Assembly (NCBI GenBank): GCA_004124475.1
Contig: SCKK01000025.1
Location: 1 to 48,007, forward strand
Length of the DNA: 48,007 nt
Direction of reading: 5' to 3'
DNA from: Fidelibacterota bacterium
Lineage (GTDB): Bacteria > Fidelibacterota > Marinisomatia > Marinisomatales > SCKK01
The notes beneath the pieces were generated by a model, which worked only from the letters and a program-made list of their open reading frames with translations, made no database searches and was not told where the DNA came from. Positions 26,772-35,879 of this stretch are shown in pieces. The position numbers and the translations under genes are program-made. Position 1 is the first letter of the stretch. Each line of letters opens with the position of its first letter.

Positions 26772-28139
26772 ATGTCAATCACAGCAATCAATCCGGCAAC
26801 GGGTGAACTGATCAAAGAGTACCCGGAGCTGACACCTGACGAGGTTCAGGAGGCAATCAATAAGTCAAACCTGGCATTTCAATCCTGGAGAAAGGTAAAA
26901 GTTTACGACAGAGCTAAGTTGATGAAGAAAGCAGCTCAGGTATTAAGAGACAAAGCAAATGAGTACGGAGAATTAATGGCTCTCGAAATGGGGAAACCCA
27001 TTAAAGAAGGACGAGCAGAAGTAGAAAAGTGTGCGTGGGTGTGTGATTATTATGCTGAAAATACTGAGAAATTTCTGCAACATGAATTTATATCGACGGA
27101 TGCCAGTAAAAGTTTTGTGACATTTCAGCCATTGGGCGTCATACTGGCGGTGATGCCCTGGAACTTTCCTTTCTGGCAGGTTTTTCGGTTTGCAGCGCCT
27201 TCCCTCATGGCAGGTAACAGCGGTATATTAAAACATGCGTCAAATGTGCCGGGCTGCGCTCTTGCAATTGAAGAAGTATTCAAAGAAGCAGGATTTCCTG
27301 AATACGTTTTCAAATCTTTACTGATTGGGAGCAGACAAGTGAATGCTGTTATCGAGAATCCACATGTAAAGGCAATCACCCTCACAGGAAGCACTCCAGC
27401 CGGAAGGGCAGTAGCCGGTAAAGCGGGCGAATTGCTGAAAAAAACGGTTTTGGAATTAGGTGGCAGCGATCCGTATATCATTCTTGAGGATGCGGATCTG
27501 GAAGCGGCTGTCACTGCCTGTGTTACCAGCCGACTCATTAATGCGGGTCAAAGTTGCATAGCTGCAAAACGGTTCATTGTAGTGAAATCCCTACTTCCCC
27601 AGTTCGAGGAACTTTATTATGAACGAATGAAGTCAGCTAAGATGGGTGATCCCATGGATGAAAGCACGGAAGTTGGACCTCAAGCCCGGCACGACCTGAG
27701 AGATGAACTTCATGAACAGGTGAAAAAAAGTATCGACATGGGCGCTACATGCTTATTGGGGGGCAAAATTCCTCCCGGGGAAGGCGCTTTCTATCCGCCC
27801 ACCATTCTTACCGGTGTGAAAAAAGGAATGCCCGCCTACGATGAGGAATTGTTTGGTCCGGTGGCAGCTATCATTCCTGTAAGTGATGAAGAAGAAGCTA
27901 TTCATGTTGCAAACGATTCTATTTTCGGGCTTGGAGCAGCCGTTTTCACTGGTGATGAATCAAAAGGTGAAAGAATCGCTACAGAGCAGTTGGAAGCAGG
28001 ATGCTGTTTCGTGAATGCATTTGTCCGGTCAGATCCAAGACTCCCTTTTGGGGGCATCAAAGAAAGTGGTTATGGGAGAGAACTTTCCCACTATGGGATT
28101 AAAGAATTTGTCAATGTCAAAACTGTCTATATTGGGTAA
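26772..28139 (+). CDS. Succinate-semialdehyde dehydrogenase, NAD(P)+
   Basis: A 455-residue aldehyde dehydrogenase of the short Sad/YneI-type group. Catalytic Cys262 lies in NAGQSCIAAKRFIV and the general base Glu228 in TVLELGGSDPYIIL; the C-terminus GGIKESGYGRELSHYGIKEF is characteristic. It oxidises succinic semialdehyde to succinate. ATG 26772, with GGGGGAA six bases upstream, is a better start than an upstream in-frame TTG at 26757, which would overlap the previous stop. Only 2 bp separate it from the ThDP enzyme gene, so the two are cotranslated and should act in sequence. Confidence 0.85.
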   Translation: MSITAINPATGELIKEYPELTPDEVQEAINKSNLAFQSWRKVKVYDRAKLMKKAAQVLRDKANEYGELMALEMGKPIKEGRAEVEKCAWVCDYYAENTEKFLQHEFISTDASKSFVTFQPLGVILAVMPWNFPFWQVFRFAAPSLMAGNSGILKHASNVPGCALAIEEVFKEAGFPEYVFKSLLIGSRQVNAVIENPHVKAITLTGSTPAGRAVAGKAGELLKKTVLELGGSDPYIILEDADLEAAVTACVTSRLINAGQSCIAAKRFIVVKSLLPQFEELYYERMKSAKMGDPMDESTEVGPQARHDLRDELHEQVKKSIDMGATCLLGGKIPPGEGAFYPPTILTGVKKGMPAYDEELFGPVAAIIPVSDEEEAIHVANDSIFGLGAAVFTGDESKGERIATEQLEAGCCFVNAFVRSDPRLPFGGIKESGYGRELSHYGIKEFVNVKTVYIG

Positions 28140-28527
28140 GTACTCTTAATTGCTCTTTTAACCCATATTGTGCATTAGCCATCCCGCCACTGCGGGAACA
28201 CGGATTCACCCTGTGGAATAGTGTTCCGCAATTCCACAGGGTAGACACTGATTTATCAATAAATTTGAAGAACGGTTGAAGAATTTTCCCCCACCAATCG
28301 CCGAGGATCTTAACTAAATGTTTTTCTGTGGATTCGATGTTCTCAGTGGTTTCAAATGCATTACAGGGTGTCCAAAGGATTCTGTGGACTGTGCACAAAT
28401 CTGGGTCAGGGACAAATTTAGGTTGCAGATTGCCTTGTAATTCCATAACATTTTCTGTAAGTTTATTAAAACTAAGTTAGGCTTGCACTTTTGTTGATTC
28501 TATGGTTTATATTTCTTAGCTTCATTT
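28140..28527. other. Intergenic with hairpin and doubtful ORF
   Basis: Between the SSADH gene and hicA I find one minus-strand frame (28117-28446, 109 codons). Its first 60 codons look codon-like (for example FVPDPDLCTVHRILWTPC), but I recognise no family, and its last part runs through a hairpin and into the SSADH 3' end. I keep it as unproven. It may be the eroded end of a larger gene. Confidence 0.3.
28208..28242. terminator. Hairpin downstream of SSADH
   Basis: ACCCTGTGGAAT (28208-28219) pairs perfectly with ATTCCACAGGGT (28231-28242) around an 11-base loop. It is 70 bp beyond the SSADH stop codon and is a strong stem, but has no T-run. It may be a processing or termination site, or a mobile palindrome; a similar word occurs near 42370-42410. 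Confidence 0.4.
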
Positions 28528-28713
28528 GTGAAAGTCAGGAAAGTTATTAAAATAATTGAAGATAATGGTTGGTATTTGGTGAGAACGCGTGGAAATCATC
28601 GTCAGTACAAACATCCAATCAAGAAAGGACTTGTAACCATTCCCTGAAAACCAAACGATGAACTTGCATCGGGAACATTTAATAACATTCTTAAACAATC
28701 GGGATTGAAATAA
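28528..28713 (+). pseudogene. hicA: HicA-type mRNA interferase with in-frame TGA
   Basis: A 61-residue HicA frame starts at GTG 28528. It reads KVRKVIKIIEDNGWYLVRTR, then GNHRQYKHPIKKGLVTIP, then TGA at 28645-28647 (codon 40), then KPNDELASGTFNNILKQSGL. In relatives a Gly codon stands at the stop position, so one base change (GGA to TGA) explains it. The catalytic His of the double-stranded-RNA-binding-like fold is present (NHRQY). The toxin is therefore truncated and probably inactive, unless the base is a sequencing error. It precedes hicB by 2 bp. Confidence 0.85.
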
Positions 28714-28715
28714 TA

Positions 28716-28928
28716 ATGGATTACTTAATCATTGTAGAGAAAACAGAAACAGGGTATTCGTCATATTCACCAGATATCCTTGGCTGCGTATCAACTGGAA
28801 GAACCCGGAAAGAAGTTGAAAAAAATATGCTTGAAGCTATTGAATTTCATCTTGATGGTCTTCGTATAGAAGGTTATGAAATTCCAAAATCACACAGCTA
28901 TGCCACCTACGCCAAAGTGCCCACCTAA
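28716..28928 (+). CDS. hicB: HicB antitoxin
   Basis: A 70-residue antitoxin of the type II HicAB module. The HicB N-terminal partial RNase H-like fold is seen in YLIIVEKTETGYSSYSPDI, then LGCVSTGRTRKEVEKNMLEA, and IEFHLDGLRIEGYEIP. No C-terminal DNA-binding domain is attached, so it belongs to the short HicB form that relies on toxin-antitoxin complexes. It follows the broken hicA after 2 bp. With the toxin disabled it may persist as an orphan. Confidence 0.88.
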   Translation: MDYLIIVEKTETGYSSYSPDILGCVSTGRTRKEVEKNMLEAIEFHLDGLRIEGYEIPKSHSYATYAKVPT

Positions 28929-28984
28929 CCCCCAACCAACCTGACGTGTGCGTAGCATCCTGTGGAAAACAGCAGTAGCGTCCC

Positions 28985-29020
28985 TCTACACTTCCATCTA
29001 CACTTCCATCTACACTTCGT
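28985..29020. repeat. 12-bp tandem repeat
   Basis: The unit CTACACTTCCAT is repeated at 28985 and 28997, with a third partial unit from 29009. An ORF laid over it (28948-29142) translates to the repetitive TSIYTSIYTS and is not regarded as a gene. Confidence 0.7.
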
Positions 29021-29154
29021 TACGATGGACAGGTCATTACGAGGGACAAGTTAATTCAATGATTGAAAGTTTAACAATCGTAAATATGAAAAGGGAAAGT
29101 ACTGTGAGGAAAAAGTTTTACGCAGGTTATTTCATCTGTTAGAATGCAAAATAG

Positions 29155-30738
29155 ATGATTATTGAGAAACCTACCCAGAATAATTTGAAGAGATTTTACT
29201 TAAAACTCTCCCTTCTGTTATTTCTTCTCACTAACTGTGAAGAACCGACAGAAGAAGACACAACTCCACCCACAGTAACCATCACATCTCCTCAAGACGG
29301 TTCAACTGTGTCAGAGATAGTCACCATTACTTGTATGTCTTATGACAATGAAGGAGTTGAAAAAGTTGAGTTGTGGGTGGAGGGAGTTTCTACCGGTATT
29401 ATTGATGAAACTGAACCATATTCATTTGAGTGGAACACTATTAGTTATGAGGATGGTTCTTATACAATTATTGTTCGTTCTTACGAGGCAAGTGGAAATA
29501 CTACAGACAGTGATCCGATTACTTTGATAGTAGATAATTCAGGGTCATATCCTACTCCTGTGGAGTTATATCCAATAAGTTATCAGGATGGTTCATTTAC
29601 TATTTTTTGGTCACAAAATATTGATGATAATTTTTCTTCCTATAAATTATATGAATCATTGTCGGATGCTATGATCGGTGATTCTTTGGTTTTTGAGACT
29701 GATGTTAAAACGGATACCTCATTTGTTCTGACAGGAATTGTTGAGAATGAAATAAGGTATTACCAAGTAATAAACGAAGGTTATTGGGGATTAGAAACAA
29801 AAAGTAATATTGTATTTGGTCATTCACATCATTGGTTTGTAAAGACTTTCGGTGGAAGTGAAGATGATGATGGCCGTTCTGTTCAACAGACCACTGATGG
29901 TGGATATATTATTGTAGGTACATCGTTAATTAAAATAGATTCAAATGGAAATGAGGAATGGATAAATCAAAGTATTTTCGGTCGGTCCGTTCAACAGACC
30001 GCAGATGGTGGATATATCATTACTGGTTATACATTTTCTTTTGGGAATGGTGGTCAAGATATCTGGTTAATCAAGACAGATTTACAAGGGAATGAAGAAT
30101 GGAATAAGACCTTCGGGGGAAGTGATGATGATAAAGCCTTTTCTGTTCAACAGACTACAGATGGTGGATATATCATTACTGGTTGGACACGTTCTTTCGG
30201 AAATGGGGGGTGGGATGTCTTGTTAATTAAGACAGATTCAGAGGGAAATGAAGAATGGAGTAAGACCTTCGGGGGAAGTGCCTGGGAACAGGGTCTTTCT
30301 GTTCAGAAAACCGAGAATGATGGATATATCATTACTGGTTGGACAGATTCATTTGGGATTGGAAATGGCGATGTTTGGTTAATTAAAACAGACTCCAATG
30401 GAAATGAGCAATGGAATAAAACCTTCGGGGATAGCTATGGTGATGTTGGTAATTCCGTTCAACAAACCACAGATGGGGGATATATTATTACAGGGTATAT
30501 ATATTCTTCTGGGAATAGTAAAAATGATGTTTGGTTAATTAAAACAGATTCAGAAGGAAATGAAGAATGGAATAAAACTTTCGGAGGGAGTGGTCATGAA
30601 ATGGGTAATTCCGTTCAACAGACCACAGATGGGGGATACATTATTACTGGTTCTACAAATTCTTTTGGGAATGGTAGAAGGGATGTCTGGCTAATCAAGA
30701 CAGATTCACAAGGAAACACAGAACCATACGGTGAATAG
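29155..30738 (+). CDS. Surface lipoprotein with Ig-like domain and 52-residue propeller-like repeats
   Basis: A 527-residue protein starting at ATG 29155. The signal peptide ends in LLFLLTNC with lipobox Cys28, so it should be lipid-anchored. An Ig-like domain follows ([20 protein letters not shown], residues 41-60), then a fibronectin-like region (about 135-215). From about residue 235 there are six repeats built on [16 protein letters not shown] and [20 protein letters not shown]. The DNA period is 156 bp (starts near 29989, 30145, 30301, 30457, 30613); the first unit is shortened to 108 bp. No type IX sorting domain is seen. Likely a secreted or surface adhesion-type protein; ligand unknown. 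Confidence 0.72.
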   Translation: MIIEKPTQNNLKRFYLKLSLLLFLLTNCEEPTEEDTTPPTVTITSPQDGSTVSEIVTITCMSYDNEGVEKVELWVEGVSTGIIDETEPYSFEWNTISYEDGSYTIIVRSYEASGNTTDSDPITLIVDNSGSYPTPVELYPISYQDGSFTIFWSQNIDDNFSSYKLYESLSDAMIGDSLVFETDVKTDTSFVLTGIVENEIRYYQVINEGYWGLETKSNIVFGHSHHWFVKTFGGSEDDDGRSVQQTTDGGYIIVGTSLIKIDSNGNEEWINQSIFGRSVQQTADGGYIITGYTFSFGNGGQDIWLIKTDLQGNEEWNKTFGGSDDDKAFSVQQTTDGGYIITGWTRSFGNGGWDVLLIKTDSEGNEEWSKTFGGSAWEQGLSVQKTENDGYIITGWTDSFGIGNGDVWLIKTDSNGNEQWNKTFGDSYGDVGNSVQQTTDGGYIITGYIYSSGNSKNDVWLIKTDSEGNEEWNKTFGGSGHEMGNSVQQTTDGGYIITGSTNSFGNGRRDVWLIKTDSQGNTEPYGE

Positions 30739-31030
30739 AAATGCTATTGTATGGGAGGGTTCTAACCCGCAGTCCACTAGGCGCCATCCGCAGCATCCTT
30801 CGGAAAAGCCCCGAAGGATCGGGGTAAACTGTGAAGCGCCTGCCGGATAGGCAGGTGATTTCGGAAGTTTGCTCCGCAGGAGCTCCTTCGACCCGTAGGG
30901 TCTCCTTTGGAGGAGGAATTAAACGAAGGTGAGTAGCCTTTTCAGAAGTTCAGATGTCCGAGTTTCGGCGCAGGTGACTTTCCCCTTTGGGAAACACTTT
31001 TTAACCCAGACTTGACCAATAAAAGGAAGA
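30739..31030. repeat. GC-rich palindrome cluster
   Basis: This spacer holds several short palindromes: CCGAAGGATCGGGG near 30811, CCTGCCGGATAGGCAGG near 30839-30856, and GGAGCTCC-like and CCGTAGGG-like words to 30910. No gene is supported. It is likely a cluster of mobile palindromic units between two gene ends. Confidence 0.45.
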
Positions 31031-31909
31031 CTAATCCCTTTTATCTCCGATTGAAACCTTTAACTTCTCCCTGTATTCCACCACGACACGTACATAGTTA
31101 GTCGAGGGGTTATAAGCCATTAATGCCTTCCAATTATTTGAATTTTTTGAATAGTCCTCTGAAGTATCATCATATCCATGTCTTTTTAAATAGTTTGCCA
31201 CACTTGCCAGAACATCAGGCCAATGAAATGGGTCTTTCACACCATCTTTGTCAAAGTCAACAGCATAATGATTATGACTTGAAGGGATAAACTGTCCATA
31301 CCCAAATGCCCCTGCATAAGAACCATACAGCGTTAACGGACGGGTATTATTGTTGTAACAAAACATCAAATATTCGCTCATTTCTTTTTCAGCCCATTTT
31401 TCCTTCCTTGGGATTTGATGTATAATGGTGTGCAACACATTAAATACTGCATATTGTTTAGCATTGTTGCCAAACAGAGATTCAATACCCACAATGCTAA
31501 CAATTACGAAAGGATCTACACCAAAACTATCTGATACAGTCTGTATTAATGAACCATAATCCCTTAAGAATTTCTCTCCATTTTTAATCCTGTTGTCGGT
31601 AATAAATATTTTCCGATATCTTTCATAAGGGAGGTGCTCAGCAGGATTAATAAAGCGGTTGGTTACTTCATTTTCAATTTTTATTCCCGGGTCATCGAAT
31701 ATCTTTTGAACATAATCCGGTGGAATTCCTTCAAGTCGCAAGTTTGAAACCACCTGACTGTACACCTTTCTTGCCAGATCGTTTTGAGAAATAGACTCAA
31801 CCAACTGCTTTTCAATACCCATAGACCAATCATTGACACCGAGAGTCTGAGCGATCAAATAGGTGATTAAAATAGAGACAAATAGGGTGTTATGAAGATA
31901 TTTTTTCAT
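31031..31909 (-). CDS. mltB: MltB-like lytic murein transglycosylase
   Basis: A 292-residue SLT_2-type transglycosylase that cleaves the MurNAc-GlcNAc bond, forming 1,6-anhydroMurNAc. The catalytic Glu is in VGIESLFGNNAKQY (about residues 142-155), and GAFGYGQFIPSSHNHYAVDF with the Ca-binding-like DFDKDGVKD follow, as in MltB. A hydrophobic N-terminus MKKYLHNTLFVSILITYLIA fits a signal peptide without lipobox, so it is periplasmic. ATG 31909 is preferred to GTG 31918. The start region overlaps the truncated fur gene. No peptidoglycan-binding domain is attached. Confidence 0.82.
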   Translation of the reverse strand: MKKYLHNTLFVSILITYLIAQTLGVNDWSMGIEKQLVESISQNDLARKVYSQVVSNLRLEGIPPDYVQKIFDDPGIKIENEVTNRFINPAEHLPYERYRKIFITDNRIKNGEKFLRDYGSLIQTVSDSFGVDPFVIVSIVGIESLFGNNAKQYAVFNVLHTIIHQIPRKEKWAEKEMSEYLMFCYNNNTRPLTLYGSYAGAFGYGQFIPSSHNHYAVDFDKDGVKDPFHWPDVLASVANYLKRHGYDDTSEDYSKNSNNWKALMAYNPSTNYVRVVVEYREKLKVSIGDKRD

Positions 31910-32066
31910 TTTTCCCACTATTTTTTAACGCAATAAAAATATCTTCTGCGTCCCGATGTCTCTCGTTGGAACAGACCTCTTTAAAAAGAATTAGTCTTTG
32001 CGGCGTCACCATGAGGTCTTCAGTACTTAGTGCTTTCTTAAATTCCTCGATTCCTTTGTTTTTCAT
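31890..32066 (-). pseudogene. Truncated Fur-family regulator (N-terminal half)
   Basis: A 58-codon frame from ATG 32066 reads MKNKGIEEFKKALSTEDLMV, then TPQRLILFKEVCSNERHRDA, EDIFIALKNSGK, and then non-homologous residues before TAA at 31890. TPQR...HxxAEDIFxxLK is the winged-helix start of Fur/PerR proteins. The recognition helix, the metal-binding HHHxH segment and the dimerisation domain are absent, so it is not a working regulator. It overlaps the start of the mltB gene, which suggests a deletion fused the two. Confidence 0.75.
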
Positions 32067-32140
32067 GACCGTTTAATTGAGAATGAGTCTTGATTAAAAT
32101 ATAAAAGATATTCTGATTAAATAATAAAATTGAGTTCTTA

Positions 32141-34318
32141 TTAGAGCTTTTTCAGATTGGCATACTTGGCAATCAATTTCTTTCGAACATTACCTTGGAA
32201 AATCACCGATATCTTCTGGTGTTCTCCGGCGCCATCTGTCCCTAATATCATCCCTTTCCCAAAGAGTTTGTGTTCTACCTTATCACCCCGTTGAAAGTCA
32301 TTGAAAGCGGTTACTGTTCTAACTTGTTTTAGAATAAAGGAATCAGATCTTTTATCCCTCACAGTACGGGTGATGATAGCCGAATGGAAGGTTATTCTTT
32401 CTAATAATTCTTCAGGAATTTCACGAATGAATCGAGACACTCTTCCAAAGTCGGAGGCTCCTGTAAAACGACGACGATTAGAAGCATAATGCAGATAAAC
32501 CTTCTCTTTTGCTCGCGTAATTCCGACATAAAAAAGTCGTCTTTCCTCCTCAAGACGGAGAGCATCATCAAGACTTTGGGATATGGGAAATAATCCTTCT
32601 TCCAATCCAGCGATGAATACTACCGGAAATTCCAACCCTTTAGCAGCGTGTAATGTCATAAGGGTAACTCTATTTGTCTTATCTGCCCACGTATCAATAT
32701 CAGTTATAAGCGATACCTCTTCCAAAAACTCCCGTAACCCTGCTCCCCTATTCCGTTTACAAAAATCATGAATACTGTTTTGAAGCTCTTCGATATTTCT
32801 CAACCTATCCGTCGCCTCTGCAGTTGCTTGATCTTTATAGAATCGAATCAAACCCAATTCATCGATCAAAATACCGACCAATTCAGAAGCATTGAATTTA
32901 TCCTTCAATTCCTGGTACTTTTTTATGATCTGGTAGAATTCAATAAGTCCGGTAGCTTGCTTACCCTTAAATTCCATATCATCAGGATTTTTTAAAGCTT
33001 CCAATAAAGGGATTTTTTTCTTAGCTGCATATTCCTCACATCGATCGATGGTTTTTATTCCGATACCTCTTGCCGGAAAATTTATTACTCTTTTTAAGCT
33101 GACCGTATCCATTGGATTAACGATAAGTTGCAAATAGGCGAGCAGATCTTTGACCTCTTTTCGTTCATAAAACTTAAGTCCACCTACAATATGATAAGCG
33201 ATTGACCTCCGGCGAAGGGCATCTTCCAATGCTCGACTTTGCGCATTCGTACGATAAAGAATAACAAAGTCCTTAAACTTCCGCTTTTTCTGTAGAATTT
33301 CCTTTTCGAGAAGCTCCAATATCCCCTCTGACTCTTCCTGTTCGTCAAAGGTCTCCATTAGGCCCAACATCTCACCATCTTGACTTTTTGTCCACAGTTT
33401 CTTGGGAGAGCGGTAATTGTTATTTCGAACAACTGCTGAGGCAGCAGATAGTATGGTTTGGGTCGAACGATAGTTCTGTTCGAGTTTAAATATCTCACAG
33501 CCCGGAAATGCAGACTTAAATTCCAAGATATTAGAAATATCTGCACCACGCCAACTATATATCGATTGATCGTCATCTCCAACTGCGAAAATCTGGTGAT
33601 GTTTAGCTGACAGCATCTTTACAAAAAGAAATTGAGGTTTATTCGTGTCCTGGAACTCATCCACAAGTACATACTGAAACCTCTCCTGGTATTTCCCTAG
33701 AATCTCTTTATCCTTTTTGAACAATTTGATGGGAAGCTGTAGCAAGTCATCAAAGTCGAGGGCATTATTTAATTTCAGTGATTTGTTATAAATAGGAAAT
33801 ATCTTAACAACAGCATTATCCAATGGTGTTATGCAATTTTTTGACAGTTTGTTTACCGTTTCCATTCGATTCTTTAAAGCGCTGATACGATTTCGTATTG
33901 CAGAAGCAGAAATATCTTTAGAAACTTCTAATTTTCTGATAATCGATTTAATTAGGGTTGTCTGATCATCCACATCATATATGGCAAAATTAGAAGAAAA
34001 TCCCAGGGAATGGATTTCCTCCCTTAGAATTTTTGCACAGATAGAGTGGAAAGTACCAATATTCAAATTCAGAGATTTAACACCTAAAAGCTTTAATACA
34101 CGGGCTTTCATCTCTTTTGCAGCTTTATTCGTAAATGTAACTGCTAAAATGTTTTCCGGTTTGATACCCTTTTCTTTGATAAGATAAACGATTTTCCGGG
34201 TCAACACTCTTGTCTTTCCACTTCCTGCACCGGCAAAAACAAGAATCGGTTTATCCGATAATTCTACAGCCTGACGCTGAACGTCATTTAATTCCCATTG
34301 AGTCAATGATTTCATCAT
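32141..34318 (-). CDS. pcrA: UvrD/PcrA-type DNA helicase
   Basis: A 725-residue superfamily 1A 3'-5' helicase. Motifs in order: Q-motif region LNDVQRQAV, Walker A FAGAGSGKTRVLTRKI (residues about 29-44), motif Ia FTNKAAKEMK, motif II LVDEFQDTN, motif III GDDDQSIYSWRGA, motif IV EQNYRST, motif V TLHAAKGLEFPVVF and motif VI RRLFYVGITRAKE. The C-terminal tail has the Tudor-like region FQRGDKVEHKLFGKG of PcrA, which contacts RNA polymerase. It acts in repair and in clearing stalled replication or transcription. Only 2 bp separate its start from the end of mltG upstream. Confidence 0.93.
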   Translation of the reverse strand: MMKSLTQWELNDVQRQAVELSDKPILVFAGAGSGKTRVLTRKIVYLIKEKGIKPENILAVTFTNKAAKEMKARVLKLLGVKSLNLNIGTFHSICAKILREEIHSLGFSSNFAIYDVDDQTTLIKSIIRKLEVSKDISASAIRNRISALKNRMETVNKLSKNCITPLDNAVVKIFPIYNKSLKLNNALDFDDLLQLPIKLFKKDKEILGKYQERFQYVLVDEFQDTNKPQFLFVKMLSAKHHQIFAVGDDDQSIYSWRGADISNILEFKSAFPGCEIFKLEQNYRSTQTILSAASAVVRNNNYRSPKKLWTKSQDGEMLGLMETFDEQEESEGILELLEKEILQKKRKFKDFVILYRTNAQSRALEDALRRRSIAYHIVGGLKFYERKEVKDLLAYLQLIVNPMDTVSLKRVINFPARGIGIKTIDRCEEYAAKKKIPLLEALKNPDDMEFKGKQATGLIEFYQIIKKYQELKDKFNASELVGILIDELGLIRFYKDQATAEATDRLRNIEELQNSIHDFCKRNRGAGLREFLEEVSLITDIDTWADKTNRVTLMTLHAAKGLEFPVVFIAGLEEGLFPISQSLDDALRLEEERRLFYVGITRAKEKVYLHYASNRRRFTGASDFGRVSRFIREIPEELLERITFHSAIITRTVRDKRSDSFILKQVRTVTAFNDFQRGDKVEHKLFGKGMILGTDGAGEHQKISVIFQGNVRKKLIAKYANLKKL

Positions 34319-34320
34319 AA

Positions 34321-35370
34321 CTATTGTAACTTTTTTCCCCTCTCCCGTTTATACTTTTGTCTAATTTTCTGAAAATCCCGTTTAGCTTTCGAATGATCTT
34401 TTTCCGTTCGTGTAAATGTGTGATACCCATCCCCTTTAGCAACGAAATAGAGGAAATCTGACTCCACAGGATTAAGTGCGGCTAATATTGATTCTTTACC
34501 AGGATTATTAATAGGACCCGGAGGTAACCCTAGGTATAAATAAGTGTTGTACTGCGAATCAATTTTCAAATCTTTGATTAACAGACGCCGAGGACCACCC
34601 TCAATAATATATTGTATAGTTGGGTCTGCCTGGAGTTTCATCCCCAGATGGAGACGGTTGTGATAAACTGCACTTATTCCTGGCCTTTCGGAATGATAAA
34701 TGGCTTCACCCTCAATGATGGATGCAAGGGTCAATATTTCTAACTCTGTAAAACCAAAATCTGTGGCCTGGGATTTCAGAGAATCCGTAAACAGGTTTCT
34801 ATATTGCTTTATCATGGTTATAATAATATTTTCCTCGGATTCTCCTTCATTAAAATAGTAAGTCTCCGGAAACAGAAACCCTTCCAGTGATTCCAAATCC
34901 AACCCCAATTGGGAACGAACGAACCGTTTGTTATGACATAATAGAACAAATTTCTCCTTATCAATACCTAACCGTTTATGAAATAATTCAGCTATCTCCT
35001 CAATCCGGAGACCCTCAGGAATTGTGACACGTCCCAACACTGGACTCCCGTTTACAAGTTGATGTATGATATAATAATTAGAGCGGGTATCTGTCAAGGA
35101 GAAAACACCTGCCTGGATTGATTTTTCATACCCCATCAGTCGGGTCGCCAAAATAAAAGAGCTCTGATCACTAATAACCTCCTCTGATGCAAGGGTCTTT
35201 GCAACATCCACCAACGATGCCCCCTTCGCTACCTCAATCTTTACCGGAAATGGCTGTTCCTTCTGAGGCCAGAATACAACAAGCCAATAAAAAGCCAGAC
35301 CAGTAAATATGGCGATGGTTAAAACAAATCCTGCAGCTCTATCAAGCCTGTAATTATATAATTTTAACAT
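34321..35370 (-). CDS. mltG: Endolytic murein transglycosylase MltG
   Basis: A 349-residue YceG-family protein. One N-terminal membrane helix (about residues 14-34) is followed by a LysM-like subdomain (IEVAKGASLVDVAKTLASEE) and the catalytic domain with TLASIIEGEAIYHSERPGIS, where the Glu of ASIIEGE is the catalytic residue; LHLGMKLQADPTIQYI and YNTYLYLGLPPGPI complete the family signature. It cuts nascent glycan strands outside the cytoplasmic membrane and so ends their polymerisation. It leads a two-gene unit with pcrA. Confidence 0.93.
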   Translation of the reverse strand: MLKLYNYRLDRAAGFVLTIAIFTGLAFYWLVVFWPQKEQPFPVKIEVAKGASLVDVAKTLASEEVISDQSSFILATRLMGYEKSIQAGVFSLTDTRSNYYIIHQLVNGSPVLGRVTIPEGLRIEEIAELFHKRLGIDKEKFVLLCHNKRFVRSQLGLDLESLEGFLFPETYYFNEGESEENIIITMIKQYRNLFTDSLKSQATDFGFTELEILTLASIIEGEAIYHSERPGISAVYHNRLHLGMKLQADPTIQYIIEGGPRRLLIKDLKIDSQYNTYLYLGLPPGPINNPGKESILAALNPVESDFLYFVAKGDGYHTFTRTEKDHSKAKRDFQKIRQKYKRERGKKLQ

Positions 35371-35479
35371 GGTTTGAGGGAGGCAAATTTAGACCTATTT
35401 AGATAATAAAAACAAACTAATTTCCGACGGTAATTTGCCTTTGAATTCTGAATACCCCCGTTTTATATTCTCCCCCGCT

Positions 35480-35728
35480 ATGGCTAAAAAAGCACGAAAA
35501 ACAGAGATACATTTATTCGAAGGCTGGACGTTTACAAAAACGAATTACCAGATTTTTGGAGTCGGGCTTCTGGTTATCATATCTGCTTATATCATCATGG
35601 CAATGGGTGAAGTCTACAGTTTTCAAGCCTTAACCATAGCGCCGATTCTTTTGTTTATCGGATACCTGGTCATCCTCCCCATATCGTTGTTATACAGGGA
35701 GAAAAAAACCTTTAAAAAGGATCAGTAG
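35480..35728 (+). CDS. DUF3098 family membrane protein
   Basis: An 82-residue protein with two membrane helices (about residues 22-43 and 51-72), ending in a basic tail. The start MAKKARKTEIH at ATG 35480 fits the family; the frame extends upstream to a TTG at 35435, which would add an unlikely leader. DUF3098 proteins are largely restricted to Bacteroidota and relatives and have no known function. Often they lie near cell-division ftsX-type genes; here the neighbours are mltG and tRNA-Asp. Confidence 0.75.
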   Translation: MAKKARKTEIHLFEGWTFTKTNYQIFGVGLLVIISAYIIMAMGEVYSFQALTIAPILLFIGYLVILPISLLYREKKTFKKDQ

Positions 35729-35805
35729 CCAAGGCACAGAAAATCGACCTTCCGGAAATTAAATTTGGGAAGGATTATGGTTTTTGACAAATTCAAAAAA
35801 TTATT

Positions 35806-35879
35806 GGGATCGTAGTTCAGTTGGATAGAACACCAGCCTGTCGAGCTGGGGGTCGCGAGTTCGAGTCTCGTCGATCCCG
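35806..35879 (+). tRNA. tRNA-Asp (anticodon GTC)
   Basis: A 74-base tRNA. The acceptor stem GGGATCG (35806-35812) pairs with CGATCCC (35872-35878), with discriminator G35879. The D arm (GTAGTTCAGTTGGATAGAAC) and the T arm GCGAG-TTCGAGT-CTCGT are typical. The anticodon loop CTGTCGA gives GTC, read as GAC/GAT (Asp). CCA is not encoded. The 3' half of the acceptor stem is repeated downstream. Confidence 0.95.

Noticed and set aside
28117-28446. 109-codon minus-strand ORF after SSADH
   Set aside because: Partly codon-like but unrecognised, and it overlaps a strong hairpin and the SSADH 3' end; noted in the intergenic entry instead of being called as a gene.
28948-29142. 64-codon ORF before the repeat lipoprotein
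   Set aside because: It translates a 12-bp tandem repeat (TSIYTSIYTS) and has no family features.
29155-30738. Type IX secretion C-terminal domain on the repeat lipoprotein
   Set aside because: The protein ends right after the last repeat, with no sorting domain; a lipobox is present instead.
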